Below, piece by piece: positions 48,990-60,477 of a stretch of 64,000 nucleotides of DNA. The first letter of the stretch is position 1; each line of letters opens with the position of its first letter. The stretch is taken from the NCBI RefSeq assembly GCF_002288925.2, contig NW_022098026.1:26290077-26354076 (forward strand). Reading direction: 5' to 3'. Made by a program: the position numbers and the translations under genes. Origin of the DNA: Delphinapterus leucas (lineage: Eukaryota; Chordata; Mammalia; Artiodactyla; Monodontidae). The notes beneath the pieces were generated by a model. The model saw nothing but the letters and a program-made list of their open reading frames with translations, ran no database searches and had not been told where the DNA came from.

Positions 48990-49200
48990 CCTCCCCAGTA
49001 TTTATGTGGGGAGATTGGTTACTGAATCAGTCCTCTTTTGTGCACAAAATCAAGTTCCCAGCTCACAGTATTTACTTCATTATATGGAACTGAAGTTTAT
49101 GTACTAACCTCCACTACTAGCCTGTGAGTTTCTTCAACGCAAGAGCCCTGCCTTGTTCATTTCTTTACATTCCTCAGCCGCATACTTTAAGGATATCTAA
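48990..49200 (+). repeat. L2 3'-end fragment
   Basis: 'actactagcctgtgagtttc' then 'aacgcaagagccctgccttg' and 'ttcatttctttacattcctc' follow the sense L2 end. Confidence 0.5.
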
Positions 49201-49208
49201 GTAAATAC

Positions 49209-49262
49209 ATGTGTGTGTGTGTGTTTGTGTGTGTGTGTATACATGCACACATATACGTATAG
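49209..49262 (+). repeat. (GT)n microsatellite
   Basis: Alternating GT with one TTT interruption, running into TATACATGCACACATATACG. Alternating purine-pyrimidine tracts of this kind are often polymorphic. Confidence 0.9.
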
Positions 49263-49459
49263 TATCTGCCCTCTGTATTCTGGACCCTGAGTTGGGGTGT
49301 TAGGGATACAAAGATGAATAAATTAGTATTAGAAAACAAAATGAGGAATAATACTAACATAGGGCAAGTGCTACTGTTTGGTGTGACACAACAGCACATA
49401 CCAGAGGCATCTAACCTGGTTTCATAGTTAGCACGTCTTCCTGGAGGAAGCTGACAAAA

Positions 49460-49503
49460 CGTGAGTGTGTGTGAGTGTGAGTGTGTGTGTGTGTACGTGT
49501 GCA
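49460..49503 (+). repeat. (GT/GAGT)n microsatellite
   Basis: Imperfect GTGAGTGT and GT repeats ending 'tacgtgtgc'. It lies about 200 bp from the first GT tract. Confidence 0.85.
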
Positions 49504-49764
49504 CTGGGGATGGGGACCATGCAGGAGATGAGGGGAGAAGGAAAGGAGGTGGAATAGGGAGCTACTATGAGTAGAGGAAGGAGGCTGGATGAAGCCCAGA
49601 GGCTCATGGCCAACGCCTTCCAACCTCTCTCCCCACTGGTGACTGGGCAGTGCTGCCACTACTCCAGCCTCCGGCAGTGTGGTGAAACATAGCTCCGAGA
49701 CCCTGACAACTGGGGCGCTTTCACCTCGGCAGCCTTAACACGCAGTACTTTCATTGAGTCTGAA

Positions 49765-50020
49765 TCCTGACTAAGTGGTTCAGAGGCAGGCTTTTGATCA
49801 GACAGAGCTGGGTCTAAGGCCCTTCTCCTCTTCCTTTTACCTATGGTGTAACCTGCGGCAGGCTGCTTAATTTCTTTAAACCTCAGTTTTCTCATCTGTG
49901 AAGTGGGAATAACTGTGCCACCTCGTAGTGCTGTATGAGATGAGATAAAAGATGAGAGACTGCAGGTAAGGTGCTACACATAGCTCCTGGTATGTAGAAT
50001 ATGCACATAATAAATAAAAC
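49765..50020 (+). repeat. MIR SINE
   Basis: 'ggtgtaacctgcggcaggct', 'ttaaacctcagttttctcat', 'ctgtgaagtgggaataactg' and 'ctgtatgagatgagataaaa' give a sense MIR. Confidence 0.7.
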
Positions 50021-50064
50021 CTATGCCTGTTGTCTTTCAGACCCCTTAACAACCACCAACGAAC

Positions 50065-50200
50065 TATGAAGGGATCACGTGATTCAACTTTCCCATTTTA
50101 CAGTTGAGGAAACTGAGGCCCAGTGAGGGGCAATCACACAACAGGGGTGAGGGCCAGGATGGACTCTCCTCCTCCAGGCCAGCACATGTTTCACCACCCC
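50065..50200 (-). repeat. MIR core fragment, inverted
   Basis: 'cattttacagttgaggaaac' then 'tgaggcccagtgaggggcaa' is the antisense MIR core. Confidence 0.7.
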
Positions 50201-50625
50201 GCAGTGATTAGACTCAGCTGGGCATCTGTACCTTCTCACCTTGAGCCAGGGAGATCTTTCCCTCTGTGGCATCAGCAAAAGGCACCACTTTGGAGGGAGG
50301 CCAGCCCTGCTCCCTTTCAAGCACCTGGAAGGCATTTCTCCTCCTTTGTCCATCTTCCCCAGCCACAGTTGGCTTTATCTTCCCCCATTGTTTCCCTGTC
50401 AGCTCTGCTGCTTTTCTTCAAGCAGACACTTCTTGATCCCTACAATTGTTTCATCCCTGCTTTCCTACAGGGCCCGCAACTGCAGTTCCTTTTCTTGGGC
50501 TCCAGCACTGGGCAGTTAGCGCTTAGGGGCTCTTCAGCCCAAGAGGCTGCATGTACAATCCCTTCCCCGTGAGAGGTTTCCTCAGTTCCATGGCCAGCAG
50601 ACCTTTCCATGGCTTCTCTAGGTTT
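50201..50625. other. Non-coding sequence, nothing recognised
   Basis: A 149-codon frame crosses 50123-50572 but starts inside the MIR, has no domain and overlaps another open frame. Not called a gene. Confidence 0.4.
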
Positions 50626-50850
50626 AATGTCAGTAATTAATTCAGCATTTACTATGTGTCAGGCCAGTTCTAACCATTTTGCAGATATTAACTCATTTGT
50701 TCCTCTGAACACCCCCAAGAGGTTGTGAGATATTATTATCAATAGCCCCAATTTACAGATGAGGAAGTCAAAACACAGGGAAATTAAGTAACTTGCTCAG
50801 GGTTTGATGGCTAAGAGCTGGAGGAAGCAGGGCTTCAAACCAAGCAGTTG
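50625..50850 (-). repeat. MIR SINE, inverted
   Basis: 'catttactatgtgtcaggcc', 'atattaactcatttgttcct', 'caatttacagatgaggaagt' and 'aagtaacttgctcagggttt' give antisense MIR. Confidence 0.7.
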
Positions 50851-51645
50851 GCTCCAGAGACGCTCTAGAGCACCCGTTCAAAGGATCAGGTCATGCCCGG
50901 GTTTTTGTCTGAAAGCACCACGGGCTTTGCTTCTCCCACTCTCTGACGGGTTTTCCTTGGGAGCTGTTCCTTCAACAATTACTGGCTCACAAACCCTCAT
51001 CTCAGCAGCTGCTGCTAGAAGATCCAACCTAAGACTTCTTGCAACAACCCGCCCCAAAGGTTATCACTGTTAGTAGTTTGATATACACAAAGGACTTTTT
51101 TTCCATGTTGGATAAATTTATTAATTCACTTAAAGGACTGCCCTTAGAGAAACAAATATAATGTTGTGAAATTGAAGCCGTGCTAGAAAGTCTAAGATGA
51201 CGACAGTGATGATGATGACAATGATAAACACTCTCTTTTGGAAACACTGTGTTAAGTACCTTAAATGCATTATTTCATTTAACCATCAAAAGTGTCCTCT
51301 GAGAGTACTGCTATTCAGGGAATGCTTCCACTGTAATGGCAACCACCAACAGACACATCACCCCAAATCTGTTTATCTTCTAAACATTATGATATTTTAA
51401 CTTCCATTTTGATGTCCAACCAAAACCTCCAACTTGATGTGGCTATATCGGAATTCATCACTCCTTCCTGTGCTACAGACGCTTAGGCCACTGCTCTCCT
51501 CACACCTGCTGGGCAACGGCCCCCACTCCTTTGACTCATCTCCTCAACCCCCAGCCAATCCAACTTAGGCTGATTTCTTCTGTTGCCTCATCTCTTGGTT
51601 TTCTCCCTCCCTTTCCAAACCCAGTTTTTTATACGTTCTTTCTAT
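50851..51645. other. Non-coding sequence
   Basis: 51195-51230 has a short GATGAC/GATGAT repeat and 51240-51290 a MIR-like scrap. No gene seen. Confidence 0.4.
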
Positions 51646-51649
51646 TTCC

Positions 51650-51815
51650 TTAACAGTCATCCAAGAGATTTTATCCTCATTTTACATACAAACATTCTGA
51701 GGCCCAGAGGTCTCAAGTATATTACCTGCAGCGCTCAGTTGGTTAAGGGCATTATCAGGGTTGGAACCCAGATCCATTTGGCTCCAAAGCCGATGCTCTT
51801 TCCTTCACAGCAGTG
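51650..51815 (-). repeat. MIR-like fragment, inverted
   Basis: 'tatcctcattttacatacaa', 'attctgaggcccagaggtct' and 'ttggaacccagatccatttg' follow the antisense MIR layout. Confidence 0.6.
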
Positions 51816-52182
51816 TGTTCCATTAGCCCGAGCCTGGGGCTGAGATACCTTTAGATGTAATAAGAGATTATTTTAAACACTTCAGTAACACTACATTGAA
51901 TAACAGTGTACTACTTTGAAGTTATTTTTATGCTTTTCAATTTTATTTCGATCTTTTAAAATAGATGGAGAAAGTCCCATTTATTACTAGAATACCGTTA
52001 ATATCTCCCTGGCACTTCCTAATCTTCCTTTTCAATAAAATGAGAGCAGGCCCCAGGCTCAGAACTTTGGCAGGCAACAAAATCTAGCTAGAATTTATTA
52101 ACATTGTTTCGTTTTCATGGTTACCTTCTCCTGCGGTAATGGCAGTAATACAAAATTTTCTTTAAAAATAAATGCATTTGAG

Positions 52183-52542
52183 GGCTTCCCTGGTGGCGCA
52201 GTGGTTAAGAATCCGCCTGCCAATGCAGGGGACACGGGTTCAAGCCCTGGTCAGGGAAGATCCCACATGCCGTTGCACCACGACTACTGAGCCTGCGCTC
52301 TAGAGCCCGTGAGCCACAACTACTGAGCCCGCGTGCTACAACTATTGAAGCCCACACGCCTAGAGCCCATGTTCCACAACGAGAAGCCACCACGAGAAGC
52401 CCATGCACCGCAATGAAGAGTAGCCCCAGCTCGCTGCAACTAGAGAAAGTCTGTGCACAGCAACGAAGACCCAATGCAACCAAAAATAAATAAATAAAAT
52501 TTAAAAAACAAAAAAACAATTGATTTTTAAAATATAAATAGA
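52183..52542 (+). mobile_element. Long CHR-type SINE with (AAATA)n tail
   Basis: Begins 'ggcttccctggtggcgcag', carries a good B box 'ggttcaagccc' near 52228, then continues into the long tail unit with 'cacaactactgagcc', 'agagaagccaccacgagaag'-like and 'gcaacgaagacccaatgcaa' segments, ending in AAATAAATAAAT. It is about 150 bp longer than the other CHR copies here, so it belongs to a different CHR-2 subtype. Near-duplicates 'taaatgcatttgag' (52169-52182) and 'taaatgtatctgag' (52547-52560) flank it. Confidence 0.88.
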
Positions 52543-52560
52543 TAAATAAATGTATCTGAG

Positions 52561-54256
52561 TTTTAGAAGTCAGTGTCAAAAAGAAGTATTCAGTAAATAA
52601 TAGTACACCTGCTACTCAGAATAGCAGGAATCACCATGGTGAAGCATGCCGAAAAGAAACCAAACAAACATAACCAAGTTGTTCTGTGGGATGCTGACAG
52701 TTTTTGCTTGCCAACTCTTCAGTAGCTCTTCAGAGCAGGAACTCAGCTCCTCAATGGCCCTCAATGTGCTTCCTTCCCACTACAGGCTTGCTCAGTTTAG
52801 AAAAGGAAGGCTCTTAGATGCCAACTATGGACCAAGACCGAGACTCTAAGAAAGAAGGTGACTTCTTTAAGGTTATGGATAACATTATAGCTGTTCTGGG
52901 ACCAGAACCTAGGTCTCCTTATCCCCAATTCATGCTTTCTCCTCTGCATCAGATTGATGATGACTTGTATTTACCATCACACACTGTTCATCCCCACAAC
53001 TAAAGGAGACTCCAAGCAGTTCTACTCAGATTCAGTAAGAGAAATTAAGCCCTATTCCCTAAGGCATCTATTTTATTATATGTTCTTAGTAGAATAATAG
53101 TTTTGTACCACCCTTGGGAGAACTGGGAAGAATGACCACTCAAATATCTTTCTGTAAGGTTTAATCCTCTTGCAAAACCCCAACCACGGAAAGCTGCTAG
53201 AGTTTAGCCCCTTTTGAAGATTAATTGTCCTCGGGCCAAAGAGTCCTTCATATGACCATCTGAAGCTCCTCCTGCTTTAATTTAATGCCATCTTTCTTTG
53301 TTCAGTCCCCCTGAGACACAGAGAATTTATTAGCATGTCTCTCATAAAATGCTAGCATAGCAGGAAATTAAATTCATCTGGTATTGCTCTGAAAACTGCT
53401 GGTTGCTCATGCTTACTTTATGGTTGCCAAGGTAATTGTAAACTGATTGTTTGATGACTTGTTCTTGGATCATTCTAGGTACTGATGTTAAGTTTACACA
53501 TTGACAAACCCAAGTATGACTAGTAAGAGACCTGCCATGATGGTAAAGAAGACTCTAGACCCAAGGGAACAGAAATATTTAACCTGAAGAGTCGAAGGCT
53601 CACGAGAACTCTTAAGGGATTCTACCAAAATCTCAAGGACAATCTTGGGGAAGAGAGAGGAGACTTGTTTGAGTGGCCTCAAGGGGGCAGACTTAAGATC
53701 CATGGGTAGAAGCTATCAGAAGATGGATTTCAGTTCAATATCTGGATAGTTGGAGAAATACACACTGATGAAAGGAACTGGTGAGCTTGCTTTCATTAGA
53801 GATGGCTGTCAAAGAGTTTTGGTGGATGCTGTGGAAGGAGCTGACTAGGCTGTGAGATGCTTCATTCAAATACCACTAACATCCCATCCAGCTATATAAC
53901 TCAGTGATGATGGTCATTTTTAGGATCATTCTTCTTTCTAAGGAACCAAGTTTTATCCCTTTTTAAATTCATTTTCACAGAAATTCAAATTAAAAATGAA
54001 TTACTCATGTTCAAAGTGTCTTTTCACAACATGATCTGATTAAGACATGTATTGTATATATACATTTTGATTCAAAAATAAGATTTCAGTAATAGCTATC
54101 TCTTTTCCAAGGCAGCATGCTAAGCTTTGCATGCATTTAGTCTCATTTAATGTAAGCTTAATGAGATGATACTGTACAGAGATAATACTAAAGACAAACA
54201 TTTGAGACCATCATTTAGAAAAAAATCTATAGATGTTTCTCTGCTTAGAGGATTGT
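52561..54256. other. Non-coding sequence, no repeat recognised
   Basis: About 1.7 kb without a repeat that I can name and without a credible gene. 53160-53470 is a balanced-composition, unique-looking stretch. A short MIR-like scrap may lie near 54090-54170. Confidence 0.4.
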
Positions 54257-54991
54257 AAAGATGGAAGGACTCTTCACGGTTGATGTCAAGTAGCTTACTG
54301 CCTATGTTTTCTTCTAGGAAACATTCAAGTCTTTACTCCATTTTGAGTTAATTCTTGCATATGGTGTTACGACGGTGGTCCAGTTTCATTCTTTTGCATG
54401 TGGCTGTCCAATTTTCCCAACAATATTCATTGAAAAAGCTGTTCTTTCCCCCACTGTATACTCTTGCCTCCTTTGTTGTAACTTAATTAACCATTAATGT
54501 ACAGGTTTATTTCTCAGTCCTCTATCCTGTCCCATTAATCTTTGTGTCTCCTTTGATTACTATAGCTTTGTAATATACCTTGAAATCAGGGAGCTTGATG
54601 ACTCCAGATCTATTCTTCTTTCTCAAGACTACTTTGGCTATTTGGGGCCTTTGTGGTTCCAAATTTTAGGATTGTTTTTTCTATTTCTGTGAAAAATGCC
54701 ATTGCAATTTTGATAAGGATTGCACTGAATCTGTAGATTGCTTTGGGTAATATGGATATTTTAACAATATGAATTCTTCCACTCCACGAGCACAGAATAT
54801 TATTCTATTTCTTTGTGTCTTCTTGAATTTCTTTCATCAATGACATCATTTTCAGTGTACAGATCTTTCACCTCCTTGGTTAAATTTATTCCTAGGTATC
54901 TTATTCTTTTTGACAGTTGTGAATGGGATTGTTTTCTTAATTTCTCTTTCTGATAGTTTGCTGTTAAGTATATAGAAATGCAATCGATTTT

Positions 54992-55199
54992 TTTTTTTTT
55001 TTTTTTTTGTGGTACGTGGGCCTTTCACTGTGGGGCCTCTCCTGTTGAGGAGCACAGGCTCCGGACATGCAGGTTCAGCGGCCATGGCTCACGGGCCCAG
55101 CCACTCCGCAGCATGTGGGATCTTCCCAGACCGGGGCACGAACCCATGTCCCCTGCATCGGCAGGCGGACTCTCAACGACTGCGCCACCAGGGAAGCCC
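54992..55199 (-). mobile_element. CHR-type SINE, inverted (younger of a nested pair)
   Basis: T tract to about 55008 then inverted CHR body ending 'gcgccaccagggaagccc'. The 8-bp 'tcgatttt' flanks it at 54984-54991 and 55200-55207. It landed at the edge of the older SINE that follows. Confidence 0.93.
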
Positions 55200-55207
55200 T
55201 CGATTTT

Positions 55208-55395
55208 ATTTAATATTTATTTATTTATTTGGTTGGTTGCACTGGGTCTTAATTGCGGCATACATGCTTCTTAGTTGTGGCATGCAAACTCTTAGTTGCA
55301 GCATCTAACTGTGGGATCCAGTTCCCGGACCAGGGATCAAACCTGGGCCATTGGGAGCACAGAGTCTCATCCACTGCCCCACCAAGGAAGTCCCA
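55208..55395 (-). mobile_element. Older CHR-type SINE, inverted (split from its target site)
   Basis: Starts with 'atatttatttatttattt', the inverted (AAATA)n tail, and continues 'gttgcactgggtcttaattg', 'cggaccagggatcaaacctg', ending 'caccaaggaagtccc'. Its own 11-bp target-site duplication 'caatcgatttt' is at 54981-54991 and 55396-55406, so the younger SINE inserted within the left copy's junction. It belongs to the long CHR type. Confidence 0.8.
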
Positions 55396-56521
55396 CAATC
55401 GATTTTTGTATATTATTTTATACCCTGCCACTTTACTGAATTCAATTATTCTAACAGTTTTGGGGTGGCATCTTTAAGGTTTTCTATATAAAATCAATGT
55501 CATCCACAAATAGTAACAGCTTTACTTCTTCATTTCTGATTTGGATACCTTTTATTTCTTTTTCTTTCCTAATTGCTCTGGCAAAGACTTCCAATACTAT
55601 GTTGAATAAAAGTGGGGAGAGTGAACATCCTTGTCGTCCTGTTCCTAATCTTAGAGGAAAAACTTTCAGCTTTTCACCATGGAGCATGATGTTTGCTGTG
55701 AGCCTGTCATATATGGCCTTGATTAGGTTGAGGTACATTCCCTCTGTATCCACTTTGTATAAACCTCCTAGAAGAAGACATAGGTGGTAGGCTACTTGAC
55801 ATTGATCTTGGCAAAAAATTTTTGGATCTGAATCCAAAGCAGAGGCAACAAAATCAAAAACAAACAAGTGGGACTACATCAAACTAAAAAGCTTCTGCAC
55901 AGCAAAGGAAACAATCAACAAAATGAAAAGACAACCTACTGAATGGGAGAAAATATTTTCAAATCATGTATCTGATAAGTGGTTACTATCCAAAATATAT
56001 AAAGAACTCATAAAAACCCAATAGTAAACAAATAATTCAATTAAAAAAAATAAGCAGAGAATCTGAGTAGATATTTTTCCAAAGAAGGCATGCAGGTGGC
56101 CAACAGACACATGAAAAGATGCTCAACATCACTAGTCATCAGGGAAATGCAAATCAAAACCACAATGAGGTATCACCTTATATCTGTTAGAACAGCTATT
56201 ATCAAAAGGATAAGATATAACAAGTGTTGGTAAGGATGTGGAGAAAAGGGAACCCCTTGTGCACTGCTGGAGGAAATGTGCACTATGGAAAACAGTATGG
56301 GGGTTCAGTTGCTCAAAACATTAAAAATAGAACTACTGTATGATCCAGCTATTCCACTTCTGGGTATCTATCTGAAGAAAACAAAAACACTAATTCAAAA
56401 AGATATATGCACCCCCATGTTCACTGCAGCATTATTTACTATAGCCAAGATAAGAAAGCAACCTAAGTGTACACTGATAGATGAGTGGATAAGGGAGGTA
56501 TGAAATGATATGATATATAAT

Positions 56522-56550
56522 AGAATATATATATACACACACACACATAA
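56522..56550 (+). repeat. (TA)n(CA)n microsatellite
   Basis: Short 'atatatatatacacacacac' run within the L1 3' part. Confidence 0.8.
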
Positions 56551-57105
56551 ATGGACTACCACTCTACCATAAAAAAAGAATGAAATCTTGCCATTGGCAA
56601 CAACATGGATGAACCTTAAGGGAATTATGCTAAGTGCAATGAGTCAGACAAAGAAAGGACAAATGCCGTATGATTTCACTTACATGTGAAATCTACAAAA
56701 CAATACAAATGAACAAACAAAAGAAAACACAACAAAAATCATAGATACAGAGAACAAAATGGTATTTGCCAAAGGGGAGTGGTGATGGGGAGAGGGTGAA
56801 ACAGGTGAAGAGGGTCAAGAGGTACAAACTTCCAATTATAAAATAAATAAGTCTCGGGGATATAATGTACAGCACAGTGACTGTAGTCAATAATATTGTA
56901 GAGCATACTTGAAAGTTGCCAAGAGAATAAATCCTAAAAGTTAACTATGATGCATGGTGACAGATGTTAACTAGACTTATTGAGGTGATCACTTCTCAAT
57001 GAATACAAATATTGAATCATTACATTGTACACTTGAAACCGATATAATATTATTTGTCAATTACACCTCAACAGCAACAAAAAAATGTTTTAAAAGATGG
57101 AAGGA

Positions 57106-58395
57106 ATCTTGTCCAAGCCAAGACCAGGATAAGATTTTCCTAAAGCGTCCAGATATTCATGTGAGAGCGTTCCCTGGCTCACAGAGCCTTACTCCTATTC
57201 AAACATTTGTTTGGTAAATCAAAATGTGGGTTTTTTTTCCTGTTTGGCAGGCAGGAAATGACAAATCAGTGTCTTAAGGGATTGACAAAATACATGTAAT
57301 TAGACACTATCAATCACCATAAAAGAGCCTGCTTTTTCTTATATCAGATAAAAGTGCATTTAATCTACTGAGAACTTTCCAGTTCAACTAAAGCATTAGC
57401 TCTCTAAGACCACAAGCTCAATAAGCAGTGCTGGTCACATTCTTCCGCTGGGAAATGACGCCACAATGTTGGGCAGTGAAAACGTGTGGGGCCAGGAACA
57501 GACCTGGACTCCCAATCTTCCCTGCCACCTTTGACTGGACACTTTCCTCATTTGCAAACTGAAGGACTGGGGGGAATAAAGTAAATGATCTACTAAACTC
57601 TTTCCCATTCTAACTCTCTTTAATCCTATAATTCTAAAAGGGAGGTCAGGCAAAAGACTCTTGGCGTGAAGACATTTTGAAATTCCTACCAGCCGCGGTG
57701 ATGCAGGAAAAAGAAAGAGGAAGAGATTGAGGGAGAGGTATTGTCCGTTTGGCAAGGCTGATGAGACAATGGTCTGGAACTTTGTTGACGTGAGCAGACC
57801 TCCCTTCTAGATTTAATGTTTGTGGGTTTTTTTAAAGGTGCTTACCAAAATAATCAAAGTTAAATTTTTAAGTGACTTATGTGTATATCTAAATGATCAA
57901 TTAGTGTTTGTCCTAAAAGGGCTTTCTTTGTTCCTTTTTTGTTATGAGAAGTTTAAACAATATGCTTATTTATTCCATAGCTTCACAAAGAGGAAGGAGG
58001 CTTTAAATGGCTCAGTTCCACAGTTTGGGGTAGATATATATTTAAAGAAATATTGCATAATGCACACTGCCTCTTCCTAAAATGCATCACACCAGAGCCA
58101 ATTTTGGAAAACACAAATATGGGATGGGTATATTTTGAAAACTATGTGAACATAATACATTCTTAATTAATACACGTGGCTTTTATGGAAACTACTTGCT
58201 TTTTAAGGCATCTTTCATGCAAAAACAATTTCTGCTAGTGAAGGAAGTTAAAAAGGGCATGTAGGCTAAATTTTGTTTCTGAGTTATACTTCTAGCATAA
58301 ATGCCCAAGTTACTTTGGTCCTAAAGTATCTTACTGTTCTATTAGAGAACACTAACAACATATTCTAGACTACTAATTTATATAAATTTTATTTA
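57106..58395. other. Non-coding sequence, no repeat recognised
   Basis: Unique-looking sequence without a credible ORF. Nothing recognised. Confidence 0.4.
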
Positions 58396-58399
58396 TAAC

Positions 58400-58570
58400 C
58401 TATATTTGTGTGGCATTTATACGTGCAAAACACTATTATGTTTGTCATTATATCATTGGATTCTCACTCAGATCAATAGAAGTGACTTTATTCCCCATTT
58501 AGACATGGAGGAAATTAGAGTCCACATTTTTAATTTGTCTAAGGAGTGTGAGCTAGAAAGTTCTAGGATG
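58400..58570 (-). repeat. MIR fragment, inverted
   Basis: 'cgtgcaaaacactattatgt', 'ttattccccatttagacatg' and 'gaggaaattagagtcca' give a worn antisense MIR. Confidence 0.5.
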
Positions 58571-58664
58571 GGGATTTGGAAGCTGATATTCCAATTCCAG
58601 TTGTGATCCTTCTTCCCCATCCTCCATTCCTTTCTGCATGCGGTGATACAGTACATTGAAAGGA

Positions 58665-58915
58665 TTAAAAGATGGATTTTAGAGTCAAACAGAACTGGGT
58701 TCAACTCCTGCTTCTGGCACTGCCTGGCCCTGTGCCCATGGGCAAACTATTTTCTTCTTTGAGACCCATTTGTGAATTAAGCTAAAAATAGTTACACCCT
58801 CCCCCCCACCAACAACACACACCATGGGACTGTGGGAAGGATTAAATGGAATAATACATGAAAAGCGGATAGCAGAATGTTCCATAAATGTTAGCCATAG
58901 TTATGTTATTATGTA
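58665..58915 (+). repeat. MIR SINE
   Basis: 'agtcaaacagaactgggttc', 'cccatgggcaaactattttc', 'ggattaaatggaataataca' and 'gttccataaatgttagccat' give a nearly complete sense MIR. Confidence 0.7.
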
Positions 58916-59700
58916 ATCTAGAAAATGTTTGGTTACACTGCGTGAAATACTTTCCATTTTTCAAAAGCACAACTGATACATGTGAAATCAAATCCTGAAA
59001 AATATTTTTCTTTTAACAGTAAAGGCATATGCCAGATGCAAAGGATAGTTATTTCATGGCAAAGACCCTAGTTTGAAGGTTTGGTCTGACTCTTTTTTTA
59101 AGAGAAATTATCTTTTGCTTTCTGTGGTTTCAAAACATTCTTAATGTTATCACGTTCTTAATAATCTGAGCCATATAAAATTGCCATTTTTTTAAAGTCA
59201 GACACGACAGGACAGTGACAATTTCATATGGCTCAGCCCGACAGATCAACCAACTACCCAGCAGAGGATTTTTCTAGTTGCAAAGGGATTACTGAGGAAG
59301 TTGAACTTGAAAGGAAAATAATCTCATTTTCAACGCATTTTCATTTTAACAGATAATGGAGTGATGCCACACTCCCTAGAATTAAAAATTAAAGCATACA
59401 ACTTTCTCTTTCCGTCCCCATGCACATACGTGTATACCCCAGCTCCGAAAGAAATCCCAACTGTAAAATTATGTCTCAATGCCTGCAAATTCCCAAGGAG
59501 GGCACCAAAAGTACTTGACAGCAAGCGTGCTGAGGAAATCGGCTGCTGTTGAAGTCACCTCCTGTGGTCTTGCCAAATGTTTGAAAGGGAATATGCCGCG
59601 TGTCCCCGTGTTGGGGAAGAGGGAGTGGATGTCCGGGATGCAGGGCTGAGGAGTTTGGAGTACCTGGACGGGAGGTCCTTAGCTGTGGAGCACTGCTTGC
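58916..59700. other. Upstream non-coding sequence of ADRB2
   Basis: Unique-looking sequence just upstream of the CpG-rich region, with no repeat or gene recognised. Distal regulatory elements may lie here but no motif is clear enough to call. Confidence 0.4.
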
Positions 59701-59719
59701 CTCCAAGTGGGTGTCTGCA

Positions 59720-59945
59720 TGTTGTTTACATACTTCTTTTTGTGTGTGTGCCCATGTCTTTGTGCTTCTGGGTCCTCCTGGTTTGCCCCCGGCCGTGTCT
59801 CTGTGTTGGACAGGGGTGACTTTGTGCCGGTCGGCTTCTGTGCTTGCGCGCGCACTTGTCGGTGCGCTGTACGGGTGTATGAGTGTCTGTGGCTCCAGTT
59901 CCGTGTAAGTCTGTGCATGACTGTTGGGGTACACGGTGCGTGTCT
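59720..59945 (+). repeat. Imperfect GT-rich tract
   Basis: Scattered TGTGTG, GCGCGC and GTGTCT units (for example 'tttttgtgtgtgtgcccatg', 'gcttgcgcgcgcacttgtcg') with no strict period. Open frames across it are compositional. Confidence 0.6.
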
Positions 59946-60286
59946 CGGTGGGCGCTCTCATCTATCTCCGAACGGGAAGGAAGGCCCGTCTACCGCCCTC
60001 TGCTCCGAGATCTCAGGCCGCACAGGCGCCCCGCGCAGACAGGTAGCAGCCACGGAAGAACCAGCACCTCCTGGGTTGGCTGGTAAGCACGCCAGCCCCA
60101 GCTTCAGCCCTCGGCGCCAGCCAAGGGAGCCGGGAGGGAGCGGCGGCCGGCTCGCCCGCCCGCCGGGAGCGGCGGTGGGGGGTGGGGGGTGGGGGGGCCC
60201 CGCCCAGGCCACCCCCAGGAGGGGGCGGGAGAGAGAGGAGGGAAGGGGCGGAGGGCCTTGCCCCTTCGGGGCTTCCCGCACACGCT

Positions 60287-60291
60287 ATTGG
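60287..60291 (-). promoter_or_regulatory. Inverted CCAAT box
   Basis: ATTGG within 'cacgctattggtcaaaag', about 50 bp upstream of the inferred ADRB2 start, a usual position for NF-Y sites. Confidence 0.6.
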
Positions 60292-60306
60292 TCAAAAGTT
60301 CCAGCA

Positions 60307-60311
60307 CGTCA
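60307..60311 (+). promoter_or_regulatory. CRE half-site
   Basis: CGTCA within 'ccagcacgtcacgggg', about 30 bp upstream of the inferred start. A half-site only; occupation by CREB is inferred. Confidence 0.45.
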
Positions 60312-60477
60312 CGGGGAAGGCAGTTCCCCTAAAGCCCTGTGCCCATAACGGGCAGCGCGCACTCCGAGGCTGTTTCTCCAGAGCGCAGGCTGGGACTGAC
60401 TGGCACCGCGAGCCCAGAGCACCCCCCGGAGCTGAGAACACCACGCGCCCCCACCACACCCACCCCACGGCCGCTGA

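Larger units (their letters stand above)
54270..57092 (+). mobile_element. 5'-inverted (twin-primed) truncated L1
   Basis: An L1 fragment in two orientations. 54270-55790 is ORF2 in antisense; read on the minus strand it includes '[10 protein letters not shown]', '[20 protein letters not shown]' and the active-site region as FVDD in place of FADD. From about 55795 the orientation flips to sense and runs through the ORF2 carboxy end to 57092 with an AACAGC/A-rich tail. The 13-bp 'aaagatggaagga' is repeated at 54257-54269 and 57093-57105. An inverted 5' part with one target-site duplication around the whole is the mark of twin priming. Two SINEs lie inside. Confidence 0.85.

Noticed and set aside
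59476..59961. 161-codon open frame (-) upstream of ADRB2
   Set aside because: Antisense of the GT-rich tract, giving T/H/R-rich low-complexity protein. No domain.
59707..60348. 213-codon open frame (+) across the ADRB2 promoter
   Set aside because: Lies in GC- and GT-rich sequence with several other open frames on both strands, has no domain, and covers the promoter. Open by composition.
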